This document shows positions 1 through 6,123 of a stretch of DNA of 7,278 nt, one piece after another. Position numbers and translations under genes: made by a program. The notes beneath the pieces were generated by a model. The model saw only the letters and a list, made by a program, of their open reading frames with translations. It searched no databases and was not told the origin of the DNA. How positions within the stretch are numbered: the first letter of the stretch is position 1; the number at the start of each line of letters is the position of its first letter. The stretch comes from a bacterium (GTDB lineage Bacteria; Latescibacterota; UBA2968; UBA8231): assembly GCA_027593305.1 (NCBI GenBank), contig JAQCJA010000234.1, positions 1 to 7,278 on the forward strand, written 5' to 3'.

Positions 1-367
1 GTTCCGACAGCGCCTTCCACGCCGACACACAGCCCGGCACGGTCACCACATCCCAGCCGCGAGTGGGCATGCTGGCATATCTGGCGAAGTGCTGCGGGGT
101 CCATGCCGCCGGCGAACGTCCCGATGCATTGAGCCCGTGCAGTTGTGTCCCATCCCAGAGAATGGCGAAGGCATCGGAGCCGATGCCGTTCATGTTCGGC
201 TCCACCACGGGCAGGGCAATGGCTGCTGCCAGGGCTGCATCGATCGCATTGCCGCCCCGGGCCATCATCTGCAGACCCGCCTGGGCCGCCAGGGGTTGGG
301 ACGTGGCCACAACATTGCGCGCCATCACCGGCATGCGCTGGCTGGCGTAGGGAAAGTCCCAGTTCAT
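1..367 (-). CDS. Gamma-glutamyltransferase-family protein, N-terminal part (cut by window start)
   Basis: This gene reads leftwards and leaves the window after 122 codons plus one base, so only the N-terminus is visible. Residues 1-30 (starting MNWDFPYASQRMPV, then NVVATSQPLAAQAG) and the block GGNAIDAALAAAIALPVVEP (residues 39-58), followed by NGIGSDAF and LHGLNASGRSP, are characteristic of the gamma-glutamyltransferase/cephalosporin acylase Ntn-hydrolase family. These proteins mature by self-cleavage before a catalytic Thr or Ser that would lie outside the window, so activity cannot be judged. There is no signal peptide at this start, which suggests a cytoplasmic gamma-glutamyl hydrolase, transferase or acylase rather than a periplasmic glutathione-degrading form. 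The start codon overlaps the stop of the upstream oxygenase as ATGA. The nearest SD-like GGGAG is about 13 bases away, so translation is probably coupled. The family is sure; the substrate is unknown. Confidence 0.9.
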   Translation of the reverse strand, partial: MNWDFPYASQRMPVMARNVVATSQPLAAQAGLQMMARGGNAIDAALAAAIALPVVEPNMNGIGSDAFAILWDGTQLHGLNASGRSPAAWTPQHFARYASMPTRGWDVVTVPGCVSAWKALSE

Positions 368-1212
368 GGTGTTGGTGCGTCTCCCAGTCTGCGCGTCTGT
401 CGCTGCCACCCGTACTTGGCATCCCCCGTGATCAGGGCCCGGTGTTCATCGTTCAGCCCTGCGGCAAACGCCGCATCGGGCTCGTAGCCATTCCACGTCT
501 GAAACATGGTCGGTGTATAGCCCCCGATGATGAGCACACGATCACGATCCGAGCGGATGATGCCGGAGGAATGCATCAGTGATTCGTAGAACAGAAGGGT
601 GGAACCCGCCGGGGCCTCGACGGTATGAATCAGGCGCGGATCGGCCATGGCCGCCTCGATGAGGGCCTCCCGTTCCACCTCTTCGGAAATCTTGTGGGTC
701 CCGGCAATGACCGTCGTACCACCGTCATCGGGACCCAGGTCGGTCAGATTTGTCAGGGTCTTGACGAAGGAGAAATGATACAGCCCGTGGCTCGTGTGTG
801 GATACCCCGGATTGATGCCGCGATGGAAGCCGTAGCGCTGTTCCTCACCGCCCACGGGCCGGCGGATGTGGGCGTCGGACTGCTCCAGTCGCACCGTGCC
901 CCCGACGATCTCCTGCACCATGCCCAGGAGTCGTGGCTTGCTCAGGTAGTCGAAGTAGCAGGGCGCCAGATGTGGCAGGTTGTCGACCCGAAAGAAGTCC
1001 TCCCGCGTTGCCGACAGATGGCAGGAGGGCCCGGGCAGTTCTCCGGTGTCGCGATAGCGCTTCTCGATGCCATAGGTCGTTGCCAGCAGCTGAGCTACCT
1101 CATCGGTGCTGAGCACCGCCTCGATGAGGACGTAGCCGTGCACTTCCAGATAAAGTCGCTGCGCCGGCGTCAGGGCCGGAAAGGGGACTGCAGGTGCCGA
1201 CGTTGACGTCAT
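364..1212 (-). CDS. PhyH-like (phytanoyl-CoA dioxygenase superfamily) protein with HxG instead of HxD
   Basis: A 282-residue protein with the double-stranded beta-helix pattern of the PhyH family, which normally uses Fe(II) and 2-oxoglutarate. Landmarks are an N-terminal helix region LTPAQRLYLEVHGYVLIEAVLS (residues 14-35, usual 'GY/FV' entry), the metal-site strand GFHRGINPG (128-136), the conserved turn DLGPDDGGTTVIAGTHK (158-174), the distal His in SLMHSSG (H214), and R225 eleven residues later, the usual 2-oxoglutarate-binding arginine. The proximal motif is H130-R-G132, so the canonical Asp/Glu iron ligand is missing. That is seen in Fe/2OG halogenases, but may also be a subfamily trait with another ligand such as D162 or D163. 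No signal peptide is visible, so it is probably cytoplasmic. Its start overlaps the SMP-30 gene stop (ATGA at 1209-1212) and its stop overlaps the next start (364-367), placing it in a tightly coupled trio. The substrate is unknown. Confidence 0.9.
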   Translation of the reverse strand: MTSTSAPAVPFPALTPAQRLYLEVHGYVLIEAVLSTDEVAQLLATTYGIEKRYRDTGELPGPSCHLSATREDFFRVDNLPHLAPCYFDYLSKPRLLGMVQEIVGGTVRLEQSDAHIRRPVGGEEQRYGFHRGINPGYPHTSHGLYHFSFVKTLTNLTDLGPDDGGTTVIAGTHKISEEVEREALIEAAMADPRLIHTVEAPAGSTLLFYESLMHSSGIIRSDRDRVLIIGGYTPTMFQTWNGYEPDAAFAAGLNDEHRALITGDAKYGWQRQTRRLGDAPTP

Positions 1213-2093
1213 GGCGTTCCGGTTCCGGGTACGTCCACGTCAACGACCATGATGCGGCCATCCCCCTGAAACCGTTCGCGGCCGATCAACGTCGACTGGC
1301 AGAGAAACAGGGTCTTCATCTCGGGTCCGCCCAGCGTGCAGGCATAGGAGGCATACCCGTCCATGTCGATGCGATCCACGATCTGGCCACCCTCACGGAC
1401 ACGGACGAAACCACCGGAGCCCCCGTAGATGTAGTAGGGAACCGCCACCCACAGACAGCCCTCCGCATCCATGGTGATGCCGTCGGGCGGCGCCCCGAGA
1501 TCGGCCCACACCCGTCGATTCGACAACGAACCGTCCGCCTCGATATCGAAGGCGGTAAGCCGATTGGCAAAGGTCTCGGCAACAATGTAGGTGGCCCCGT
1601 CCGGTGAGATCACGGCGCCATTGGGGAACGTCATGCGGTCCGCAACGATGCGGGCGGAACCATCGGGCTGCACGAGGATGATATGGCTGAACCCGGGCAT
1701 GTTTCCGGGACCGGGGTGTTGGCCCTCGTCCAGTTCCTGGAAACTGCCGATGTAACTGCGGCCCCGGGTGTCGATAACCATGTCGTTGCAGCCAAAGCCA
1801 TCGAGCCTGTGCATGTCGACGACGGGTGTCACCGAACCGTCCGCACCGATGGCATTCAACGTGCCATCGAGAGATACGGCGACCATTGTGCCATCGGGCC
1901 ACCAGCCCAGCCCCGAGGGCATTGCAGCGACCTGGGCCACCGACTGCACAGTTCCCGCCAGGTCGACGGTCTTGATGCCCCCCGCAAGCACATCCGAAAA
2001 CCACAACTTGCCGGCGCCGTCGTCCCCTACCCGCCAGCGCGGCCCTTCCGGAAAGAACAGGTCGTTAACCAGCAACTCGACTGTGCGTGTCAT
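1209..2093 (-). CDS. SMP-30/gluconolactonase-like (SGL) beta-propeller protein
   Basis: This 294-residue protein has the length and motifs of the SMP-30/gluconolactonase/luciferin-regenerating family: six-bladed propellers with one divalent metal that often hydrolyse sugar lactones. The four expected metal ligands can be placed: E16 in FFPEGPRW, N103 in GCNDMVID, N158 in FPNGAVISPDG and D204 in PPDGITMDAEG. Blade-end repeats of the DG-x type recur (WFSD, PDGT, ADGS, SPDG). No signal peptide is visible. The ATG is supported by GGAG at 2100-2103, six bases upstream, and follows the stop of the enolase-superfamily gene after only 11 bases. The stop overlaps the next gene's ATG as ATGA. Next to an acid-sugar-dehydratase-like gene, a lactonase role is a reasonable inference. 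The family also includes esterases and strictosidine-synthase-like proteins, so the substrate is open. Confidence 0.92.
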   Translation of the reverse strand: MTRTVELLVNDLFFPEGPRWRVGDDGAGKLWFSDVLAGGIKTVDLAGTVQSVAQVAAMPSGLGWWPDGTMVAVSLDGTLNAIGADGSVTPVVDMHRLDGFGCNDMVIDTRGRSYIGSFQELDEGQHPGPGNMPGFSHIILVQPDGSARIVADRMTFPNGAVISPDGATYIVAETFANRLTAFDIEADGSLSNRRVWADLGAPPDGITMDAEGCLWVAVPYYIYGGSGGFVRVREGGQIVDRIDMDGYASYACTLGGPEMKTLFLCQSTLIGRERFQGDGRIMVVDVDVPGTGTP

Positions 2094-2104
2094 CGCCGGC
2101 TCCG

Positions 2105-3358
2105 CTACTCTGCGGTGATGACGGGAGACTCGCTGGCCCGCTTGTGCAGATCATCGAAGTCGGCGGAACCATCGTCATCCAGCAGGTCGGTGCTGCAACC
2201 CCAATCATCGACGGCACTGTTGCCATTGCTGTAGAAGGGCCACTTCTGCGCCGAGTTGGCGAAGTAGATCTTGCTGCCACCCGGTCGATTGACGCGCACG
2301 AGGCGCCGCGGCAGGGAGTGATCGGCCTTGTCCACGCGGTACTTCTCCAGTGCCTCGGGATCCAGTTCGATGCCGAGGCCCGGCGCTTCGGGGACTCGCG
2401 CATGACCATCGATGACGGGCATGCGCTGTGTCAGCAGGCTGTGTTCGTAGAGTTCGTGACAGGTGATCGTCGGCCACTGGGCGGCGGACAGCACCGCACT
2501 CAGATGCAGGGACAGGGCCGTCGTCGGCGCCGCCCCCACCATCTGCAGGAAGAAGGGCATGTTCATCGCTGCCGCCGTGTTGCCCTGCTTCATGATCGCC
2601 GAAACGCCACCACCAATCACCCAGCCGTCACACACGCCCCCCATCTCGATGCCTTCGCGGGCGCCGATCTGCCCGTAGTGATGGGCGACAGCTGTCTCGA
2701 TCTGGGAGCGCATGAAGTGGTTGCCCGAGGCATCGTGACGTGGAATCGGATCCTCGAAAATCTTGATCTTCGGGAAGGTCCGTTCCAGTTCACGCAACAG
2801 AGGTATCGCATTGGAGGCATTGACGAGAAAGGCGTTCCAGTCGGCATCGATGCGGAAGTGATCGGGCGTGACCCGGCTGATGCGATCGATGGTTTCGCGC
2901 ACATCGAACCAGGGCCGTGTCTTGATCTTGATACAGGTGTAGCCCAGTTCGACGCAGACTTTGGCCTCTTCCTCATACTTCTCCGGGGACATGTCATGGT
3001 CCCAGAACGAAATCGCACACCAGTCGCGCACCTTCTGACCCAGAAGCCGATAGACGGGCACTCCGGCGATCTTGCCGGCAGCATCGAACAACGCCATCTG
3101 CAGACCCGCGCCCAGTGAATCGTCCCACATCAACTCCGCCGGGGGCTTGCCGACAACTCGTTCGGAGTCCTTCACCCGGCCCCAGGTGTAGTTCTGGATC
3201 GTCTCCCCCCAACCGGTGACGCCGGCGTCGGTTTCGACCTTGGTGATCTGCAGTTCGGACCAGGAGTGTACGCCGGCGCGCTCCATTTCACGGCGAACAC
3301 GATCGACGAAGGGAACGTGCAGGGTGAAATGCTCGACCTTGGTGATCTTTGCTACCAT
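2105..3358 (-). CDS. Mandelate racemase/muconate lactonizing enzyme family (enolase superfamily) protein
   Basis: The N-terminal capping domain (MVAKITKVEHFTLHVPF, residues 1-17; VETDAGVTGWGET, 41-53) leads into a TIM barrel with IKIKTRP (K144-x-K146, the catalytic Lys pair of the MR/MLE group), RIDADWN (D171, first metal ligand) and IFEDPIP (E202, second). By eye, the third ligand position (normally 'PIALDE') reads TAVAHHYGQ, giving H226/H227 in place of Glu. Strand six has D244 (CDGWVIGG). Strand seven, where mandelate racemase has its catalytic His, reads MPFFLQMVG with Q272, and strand eight has E302 (CHELYEH). Chemistry is therefore uncertain: sugar-acid dehydratase or epimerase is the family default. 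At 417 residues it is about 40 longer than usual because of an acidic tail (from about residue 375). The start is backed by AAAGGA at 3363-3368, four bases upstream. It lies 46 bases after the cytochrome gene and 11 bases before the SMP-30 gene. Confidence 0.93.
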   Translation of the reverse strand: MVAKITKVEHFTLHVPFVDRVRREMERAGVHSWSELQITKVETDAGVTGWGETIQNYTWGRVKDSERVVGKPPAELMWDDSLGAGLQMALFDAAGKIAGVPVYRLLGQKVRDWCAISFWDHDMSPEKYEEEAKVCVELGYTCIKIKTRPWFDVRETIDRISRVTPDHFRIDADWNAFLVNASNAIPLLRELERTFPKIKIFEDPIPRHDASGNHFMRSQIETAVAHHYGQIGAREGIEMGGVCDGWVIGGGVSAIMKQGNTAAAMNMPFFLQMVGAAPTTALSLHLSAVLSAAQWPTITCHELYEHSLLTQRMPVIDGHARVPEAPGLGIELDPEALEKYRVDKADHSLPRRLVRVNRPGGSKIYFANSAQKWPFYSNGNSAVDDWGCSTDLLDDDGSADFDDLHKRASESPVITAE

Positions 3359-3404
3359 CTGGTCCTTTGCCTTGTTGTAAGTCGAACGAGTTGTGACGGA
3401 TCAG

Positions 3405-3866
3405 TTACTGGACCGGCGCGCCCGCGCTGACCCAGTCAACAATGAGTTGAATCTCGCTGGCACTCAGAGGTGCACCACCCAAGGGCATCTGGCTGCCGGC
3501 CCCCGTACCGCGAACTTTCTGCAGCAGGTAGGAACCATCGGGATTGCCCGGATCAATGCGTTTCAGGTTGGCAACCTGCGCACTGGCGACACCGATTGTC
3601 GCGGCAGCGACATTGGCGCTCGTCAGTGACATGCCTTGTGCGGGAGAGCCTCCAGAGTGGCACCCCGAGGTTGCACACTTCGGCGTAAAGATGTCGCTGC
3701 TCAGTTGTGCGAGCGTGACCGCCACCGTGGGGTCGCCATCACCGGTGCCATCCTCAGCCAGCGGCGTGCCGTCCGGTCCGAGAGTGGAACCGTCCCCGCC
3801 GCAGCCAAGAGCTGTCAGGGCCAGCACTGCAGCGCCTGCTGCGAGCAAGCAAGAGATACGTGTCAT
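3405..3866 (-). CDS. Small monohaem c-type cytochrome-like lipoprotein
   Basis: A 153-residue exported protein. Residues 1-22 form a signal peptide (MTRISCLLAAGAAVLALTALGC) ending in an ALGC lipobox-like site, so C22 is the probable lipidated cysteine; Ala at -3 makes the lipobox imperfect. A Gly/Asp-rich linker (about 23-48) precedes the domain. FTPKCATSGCHSGG holds C64 and C69-H70, a CX4CH variant of the covalent haem motif, and SQMPLGG supplies M127 as the likely sixth haem ligand before the closing helix SASEIQLIVDWVSAGAP (135-151). This layout is typical of small cytochrome c domains. It probably sits in the periplasm on a membrane as an electron carrier. AAGGA at 3873-3877, six bases upstream, fixes the start. 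It lies 48 bases after one oxygenase gene and 46 before the enolase-superfamily gene, an unusual exported member among apparently cytoplasmic enzymes. It could also be an electron-transfer remnant of a larger system not in view. Confidence 0.85.
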   Translation of the reverse strand: MTRISCLLAAGAAVLALTALGCGGDGSTLGPDGTPLAEDGTGDGDPTVAVTLAQLSSDIFTPKCATSGCHSGGSPAQGMSLTSANVAAATIGVASAQVANLKRIDPGNPDGSYLLQKVRGTGAGSQMPLGGAPLSASEIQLIVDWVSAGAPVQ

Positions 3867-3914
3867 GCGTGTTCCTTCATTGTGAAGTAGAGTTGTGCAC
3901 CGGTCCAGGTCGGT

Positions 3915-4892
3915 TCAGGCCCGATCCGCCGTGGCTACAGGCACCCAGCCACGCTGTGGCCCCGGCGGCCGATCCCCCTGCGTCTCAAAGCGCTGTCGGA
4001 TCTCATGGAATGCATGCCAGGAGTCCACCACCCTCTCCGGCTGCGCGGGACTCTGTACGACGAAGTCCGCCTCCGGCGGATAGCAGGCGATCTCGTGGGT
4101 CGGCCGTGCCGCGGAGTAGTCGCCAGGCAGCTCACCGATATTGTTCGGCACCGTCGCCGACTGATAACGCACGTCCACCGCCCAACGGACGACATCCACC
4201 GTATGCAGCGACGAGCAATGCGGCGTCAGGTTCGTCATGAACAGTGCGCCTCCCGCCGGCACGGGCACCGTCACGGGGCGCTCACTTGTGGGAAGATCCT
4301 CATCCTGGATCACGAGGAAGCCGCCTGGTCCGTGCGTGAAGTGGCGCATCACACCCCTGCCATGGGCCCGGGGCAGTACCTGCAGACAGCCGTTCTCGGG
4401 GTAGGTGTCGACCAGTGGGATCCAGCAGGTGACGATCAGTTCTTCATCACAGTGCGGGCTGAAGTACCCGGAGTCCTGATGCCAGGGCACGGCCCCCCGT
4501 TCGTAGCACGGCATCTTCGGACGAATGCGGTACACGGATGAGCCGATGATCTCGGGGCCGACGAGGGACTCCATACAGCCCAGCAGGCGCTGGTTGGTGA
4601 TGAACTCGAAGAAGGCCGGGCCGCTGTGACCACCGCCGGCGCGGCCGACAATGGGTGACAGAATCTCAGCACATTCGCCGAACACCCGCGTCAGGCGCGT
4701 TTCGAAGGGCTCTTCTGCCCATGATCGACTGATCTTGCCGGCAGCCAGCATGTCCTGCGCGGCGCTGTCGATGACCCCGGTGATCTCGTCCCGCAGCGGC
4801 TGAATCTCCGCATCGGTGAAGACATCGGGCACCATCACGTAGCCTTCGTCCGTGAAGTGCCGGACCTGTTCTGCGGTTAGTCCATTCGGCAT
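3915..4892 (-). CDS. PhyH-like Fe(II)/2-oxoglutarate-dependent oxygenase (canonical triad)
   Basis: A 325-residue phytanoyl-CoA dioxygenase family protein. It opens with LTAEQVRHFTDEGYVMVPDVFTDAEI (residues 5-30), the standard entry helix and first strand. The iron triad is complete: VPWHQDSGYFSPH gives H138 and D140, and NLTPHCSSLH gives H225. R236 (VVRWAVDVRY), eleven residues after the distal His, fits the 2-oxoglutarate arginine. TYPENGCLQVLPRAH (163-177) is the usual turn before the jelly-roll core. The C-terminal 70 residues (YPPEADFVVQSPAQ, SWHAFHEIRQRFE) are a lineage-specific cap. No signal peptide is visible, so cytoplasmic hydroxylation of a small molecule is expected; phytanoyl-CoA itself is unlikely to be the substrate. 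It differs clearly from the other two oxygenases here, so the three are not a recent tandem duplication. A strong SD (GGAGGA, 4901-4906) and a good promoter candidate precede it, so it may head its own transcription unit. Confidence 0.95.
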   Translation of the reverse strand: MPNGLTAEQVRHFTDEGYVMVPDVFTDAEIQPLRDEITGVIDSAAQDMLAAGKISRSWAEEPFETRLTRVFGECAEILSPIVGRAGGGHSGPAFFEFITNQRLLGCMESLVGPEIIGSSVYRIRPKMPCYERGAVPWHQDSGYFSPHCDEELIVTCWIPLVDTYPENGCLQVLPRAHGRGVMRHFTHGPGGFLVIQDEDLPTSERPVTVPVPAGGALFMTNLTPHCSSLHTVDVVRWAVDVRYQSATVPNNIGELPGDYSAARPTHEIACYPPEADFVVQSPAQPERVVDSWHAFHEIRQRFETQGDRPPGPQRGWVPVATADRA

Positions 4893-4900
4893 GTACCGTC

Positions 4901-4906
4901 TCCTCC
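4901..4906 (-). promoter_or_regulatory. Strong Shine-Dalgarno for the 3915-4892 oxygenase
   Basis: GGAGGA on the minus strand, eight bases before the ATG at 4892. This is the strongest SD match in the window and confirms that start. It lies so close to the promoter -10 that the transcript leader would be only about 14 bases. Confidence 0.8.
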
Positions 4907-4912
4907 GGCGGG

Positions 4913-4941
4913 AGTATACCCGGACGGGATAAGGGGGTCAA
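4913..4941 (-). promoter_or_regulatory. Sigma70-like promoter candidate for the 3915-4892 oxygenase and downstream genes
   Basis: Reading the minus strand, TTGACC (4936-4941) and TATACT (4913-4918) are separated by exactly 17 bases, each matching the sigma70 consensus at five of six positions. It fills the 49-base gap between the DUF2277 stop and the next ATG. The expected start of transcription, around 4906, falls at the first base of the SD. This would give the six downstream genes an entry point separate from the 5247-6059/4942-5226 pair. It is supported only by sequence match. Confidence 0.6.
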
Positions 4942-5226
4942 TCAAACCGGATTGGCACGTGGCGCATAACGCTGCGCCGCCCTGGCCTTGGCCCTGGCCG
5001 CTTCGATGTCCCGGTCCCGTTGCGGCGCCGTGGTCGCCAGTTCGGCCAGCAACTGGTGCGTGCTGGCCGTGATCGACTCCACGGCTCTGGCAAAGGGGCC
5101 TTCGTTGACGGCGGACGGCCTGGTGAAGCCGCTGACCTTGCGGACAAACTGCACCGCCGCAGCGCGAACCTCATCCTCCGTCGCCGCCGGCGCAAAGTTG
5201 TACAGGGGTCGAATGTTGCGGCACAT
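4942..5226 (-). CDS. DUF2277 family protein of unknown function
   Basis: A 94-residue protein matching the DUF2277 pattern from end to end. MCRNIRPLYNFAPAATEDEV (1-20) is the near-invariant family N-terminus, VRKVSGFTRPSAVNEGPFARAV (28-49) is the central signature, and the end is a charged helix RDRDIEAARAKARAAQRY (70-87). Length is normal for the family. No enzymatic motif is known to me; the conserved Cys2-Arg3 next to the start Met is the striking feature. The start is supported by AGGAG (5234-5238), seven bases upstream. It follows the divergent-end oxygenase gene by only 20 bases, so the two are almost certainly co-transcribed. The 4913-4941 promoter candidate begins right at its stop codon. 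Family assignment is firm; function is unknown. Confidence 0.92.
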   Translation of the reverse strand: MCRNIRPLYNFAPAATEDEVRAAAVQFVRKVSGFTRPSAVNEGPFARAVESITASTHQLLAELATTAPQRDRDIEAARAKARAAQRYAPRANPV

Positions 5227-5246
5227 GGGGTGGCTCCTGCGCTGGC

Positions 5247-6059
5247 TCAGGCGAATTCGGATGACAGGGGAAACATCTTTGTCGGCACGGCGTCACCCGT
5301 TGGCACTTTCCCCTGCGGATTGTGCGCGTAGGTGTCCTGCCCCCGCATGAGGTAGGCCTCAAAATTGGGCCACGTCGCCAGGTCACACTGCACCCGGGTC
5401 GGCGACAGACGCATCGTCAGCCCCACCCGCCGTTGCCCCGACAGGCTGGGGCCCGAGCCATGAATCAGGCGATCATCGTGCAGCGACATCTGCCCCGCCT
5501 GCAGATCGATGGTGACGATATCGGCGGTGTCGAACTGACTCTCGTCGATCGCCTGGCCCAGCACGTACTGCTCCCCGTGCACGACGGAGTGCTGTTGCAT
5601 GCCGGTCCTGTGACTGCCGGCGACCACACGCATGGCGCCGTTGCTGTCGTCCGTATCGTACAGCGCCAGCCACACCGTCACCGTTTCGCGCGGGGTCAGC
5701 GGCCAGTACTGGGCATCCTGATGCCAGGGCACATCGGTGCTGACACCGGGCAGCTTGCAGAAGAACTGGCAGCCCCACAGATACATGTCCGCTCCGAGAA
5801 GATCCTCGACACAGTCCAGAATTTCCGGCGTGGCACACAGGTCGTAGGCCCAGCGATTGGCCTTGTGCCAGCAGTTGACCTTGTTGATGTCCGTGCCATC
5901 CGGCAGCTTGTGCCACAGTTCGTCGAAGCGTTGCTGCAGATGGCTGACGACATCCGCATCGAATACGGGCAGATTCTTGACGTAGCCACGCTCGCCGAAC
6001 TGTGCCTTCTCGGCATCGGTCAATCTGCGGGCGGCGGTACTTGCGACAAATGGACTCAA
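5247..6059 (-). CDS. PhyH-like Fe(II)/2-oxoglutarate-dependent oxygenase (canonical triad); start uncertain, 6059 or 6131
   Basis: Numbered from the TTG at 6059 (270 residues): LTDAEKAQFGERGYVKNLPV (13-32) is the PhyH entry helix; VNCWHKANRW (61-70) and MYLWGCQFFCKLPG (92-105) lead to VPWHQDAQYWPLTPR with H113 and D115. NGAMRVVAGSHR (140-151) is the conserved turn. HDDRLIHGSGP carries H200, and R211 eleven residues on is the likely 2-oxoglutarate arginine. Active Fe/2OG chemistry is expected; the substrate is unknown. Start choice: the frame stays open to an ATG at 6131 (24 extra residues), but that ATG shares bases with the fucosidase start, and the extra stretch contains a consensus -10 and has lower third-position GC than the gene body. 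TTG at 6059 has GAGGAG exactly six bases upstream, so I prefer it at about 60:40. The DUF2277 gene follows after 20 bases. Confidence 0.93.
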   Translation of the reverse strand: MSPFVASTAARRLTDAEKAQFGERGYVKNLPVFDADVVSHLQQRFDELWHKLPDGTDINKVNCWHKANRWAYDLCATPEILDCVEDLLGADMYLWGCQFFCKLPGVSTDVPWHQDAQYWPLTPRETVTVWLALYDTDDSNGAMRVVAGSHRTGMQQHSVVHGEQYVLGQAIDESQFDTADIVTIDLQAGQMSLHDDRLIHGSGPSLSGQRRVGLTMRLSPTRVQCDLATWPNFEAYLMRGQDTYAHNPQGKVPTGDAVPTKMFPLSSEFA

Positions 6060-6065
6060 GAAAGG

Positions 6066-6071
6066 CTCCTC
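6066..6071 (-). promoter_or_regulatory. Shine-Dalgarno supporting a TTG start at 6059
   Basis: GAGGAG on the minus strand, six bases before TTG (6057-6059). It is a better SD than the AGGAA in front of the upstream ATG at 6131 and leaves room for a divergent promoter between the two genes. Confidence 0.5.
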
Positions 6072-6100
6072 GACAGAAGGCTGGGGAAAGTCGGTATAAT
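6070..6100 (+). promoter_or_regulatory. Sigma70-like promoter candidate for the fucosidase gene
   Basis: TATAAT (6095-6100) is a perfect -10 element in otherwise GC-rich DNA. TCGACA (6070-6075) matches five of six -35 positions, but the 19-base spacer is longer than the usual 17, so the pair may be weak or activator-dependent. Transcription would begin near 6107, giving a leader of about 23 bases with the SD AAAGGA at 6118-6123. Confidence 0.55.
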
Positions 6101-6101
6101 A
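6096..6101 (-). promoter_or_regulatory. Possible minus-strand -10 element overlapping the fucosidase -10
   Basis: TATTAT on the minus strand (five of six to TATAAT) overlaps the plus-strand TATAAT by five bases. Transcription from it would start near 6089, ahead of the SD at 6066-6071 and the TTG start at 6059. The minus-strand -35 position (6119-6124, TTCCTT) is poor, so this rests on the -10 alone. Confidence 0.35.
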
Positions 6102-6117
6102 TGGCAGACTTCCCTCG

Positions 6118-6123
6118 AAAGGA
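6118..6123 (+). promoter_or_regulatory. Shine-Dalgarno for the fucosidase start
   Basis: AAAGGA, six bases before the ATG at 6130. It fixes the fucosidase start, since the next in-frame Met lies inside the conserved GMFIHWG motif. Confidence 0.7.

Noticed and set aside
625..1206. 193-codon plus-strand open frame opposite the HxG oxygenase
   Set aside because: The minus-strand frame carries conserved PhyH motifs and is fixed by overlaps at both ends; the plus-strand frame has none.
2087..3118. 343-codon plus-strand open frame
   Set aside because: It lies opposite the MR/MLE gene, whose motifs are unmistakable, and has no recognisable domain.
3359..3404. Possible hairpin terminator between the cytochrome and MR/MLE genes
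   Set aside because: The imperfect GTC...GAC dyad pairs poorly and has no T-tract, so read-through is more likely.
3867..3914. Possible promoter (TGGACC-N17-CACAAT) and short ACCG/CGGT dyad before the cytochrome lipoprotein gene
   Set aside because: Only four of six matches in each hexamer and a four-base stem; too weak to claim in a short operon gap.
364..6059. Three PhyH-like genes as a tandem duplication array
   Set aside because: They differ in length, motif residues and C-terminal regions, and are separated by other genes, so they are distant paralogues rather than a recent amplification.
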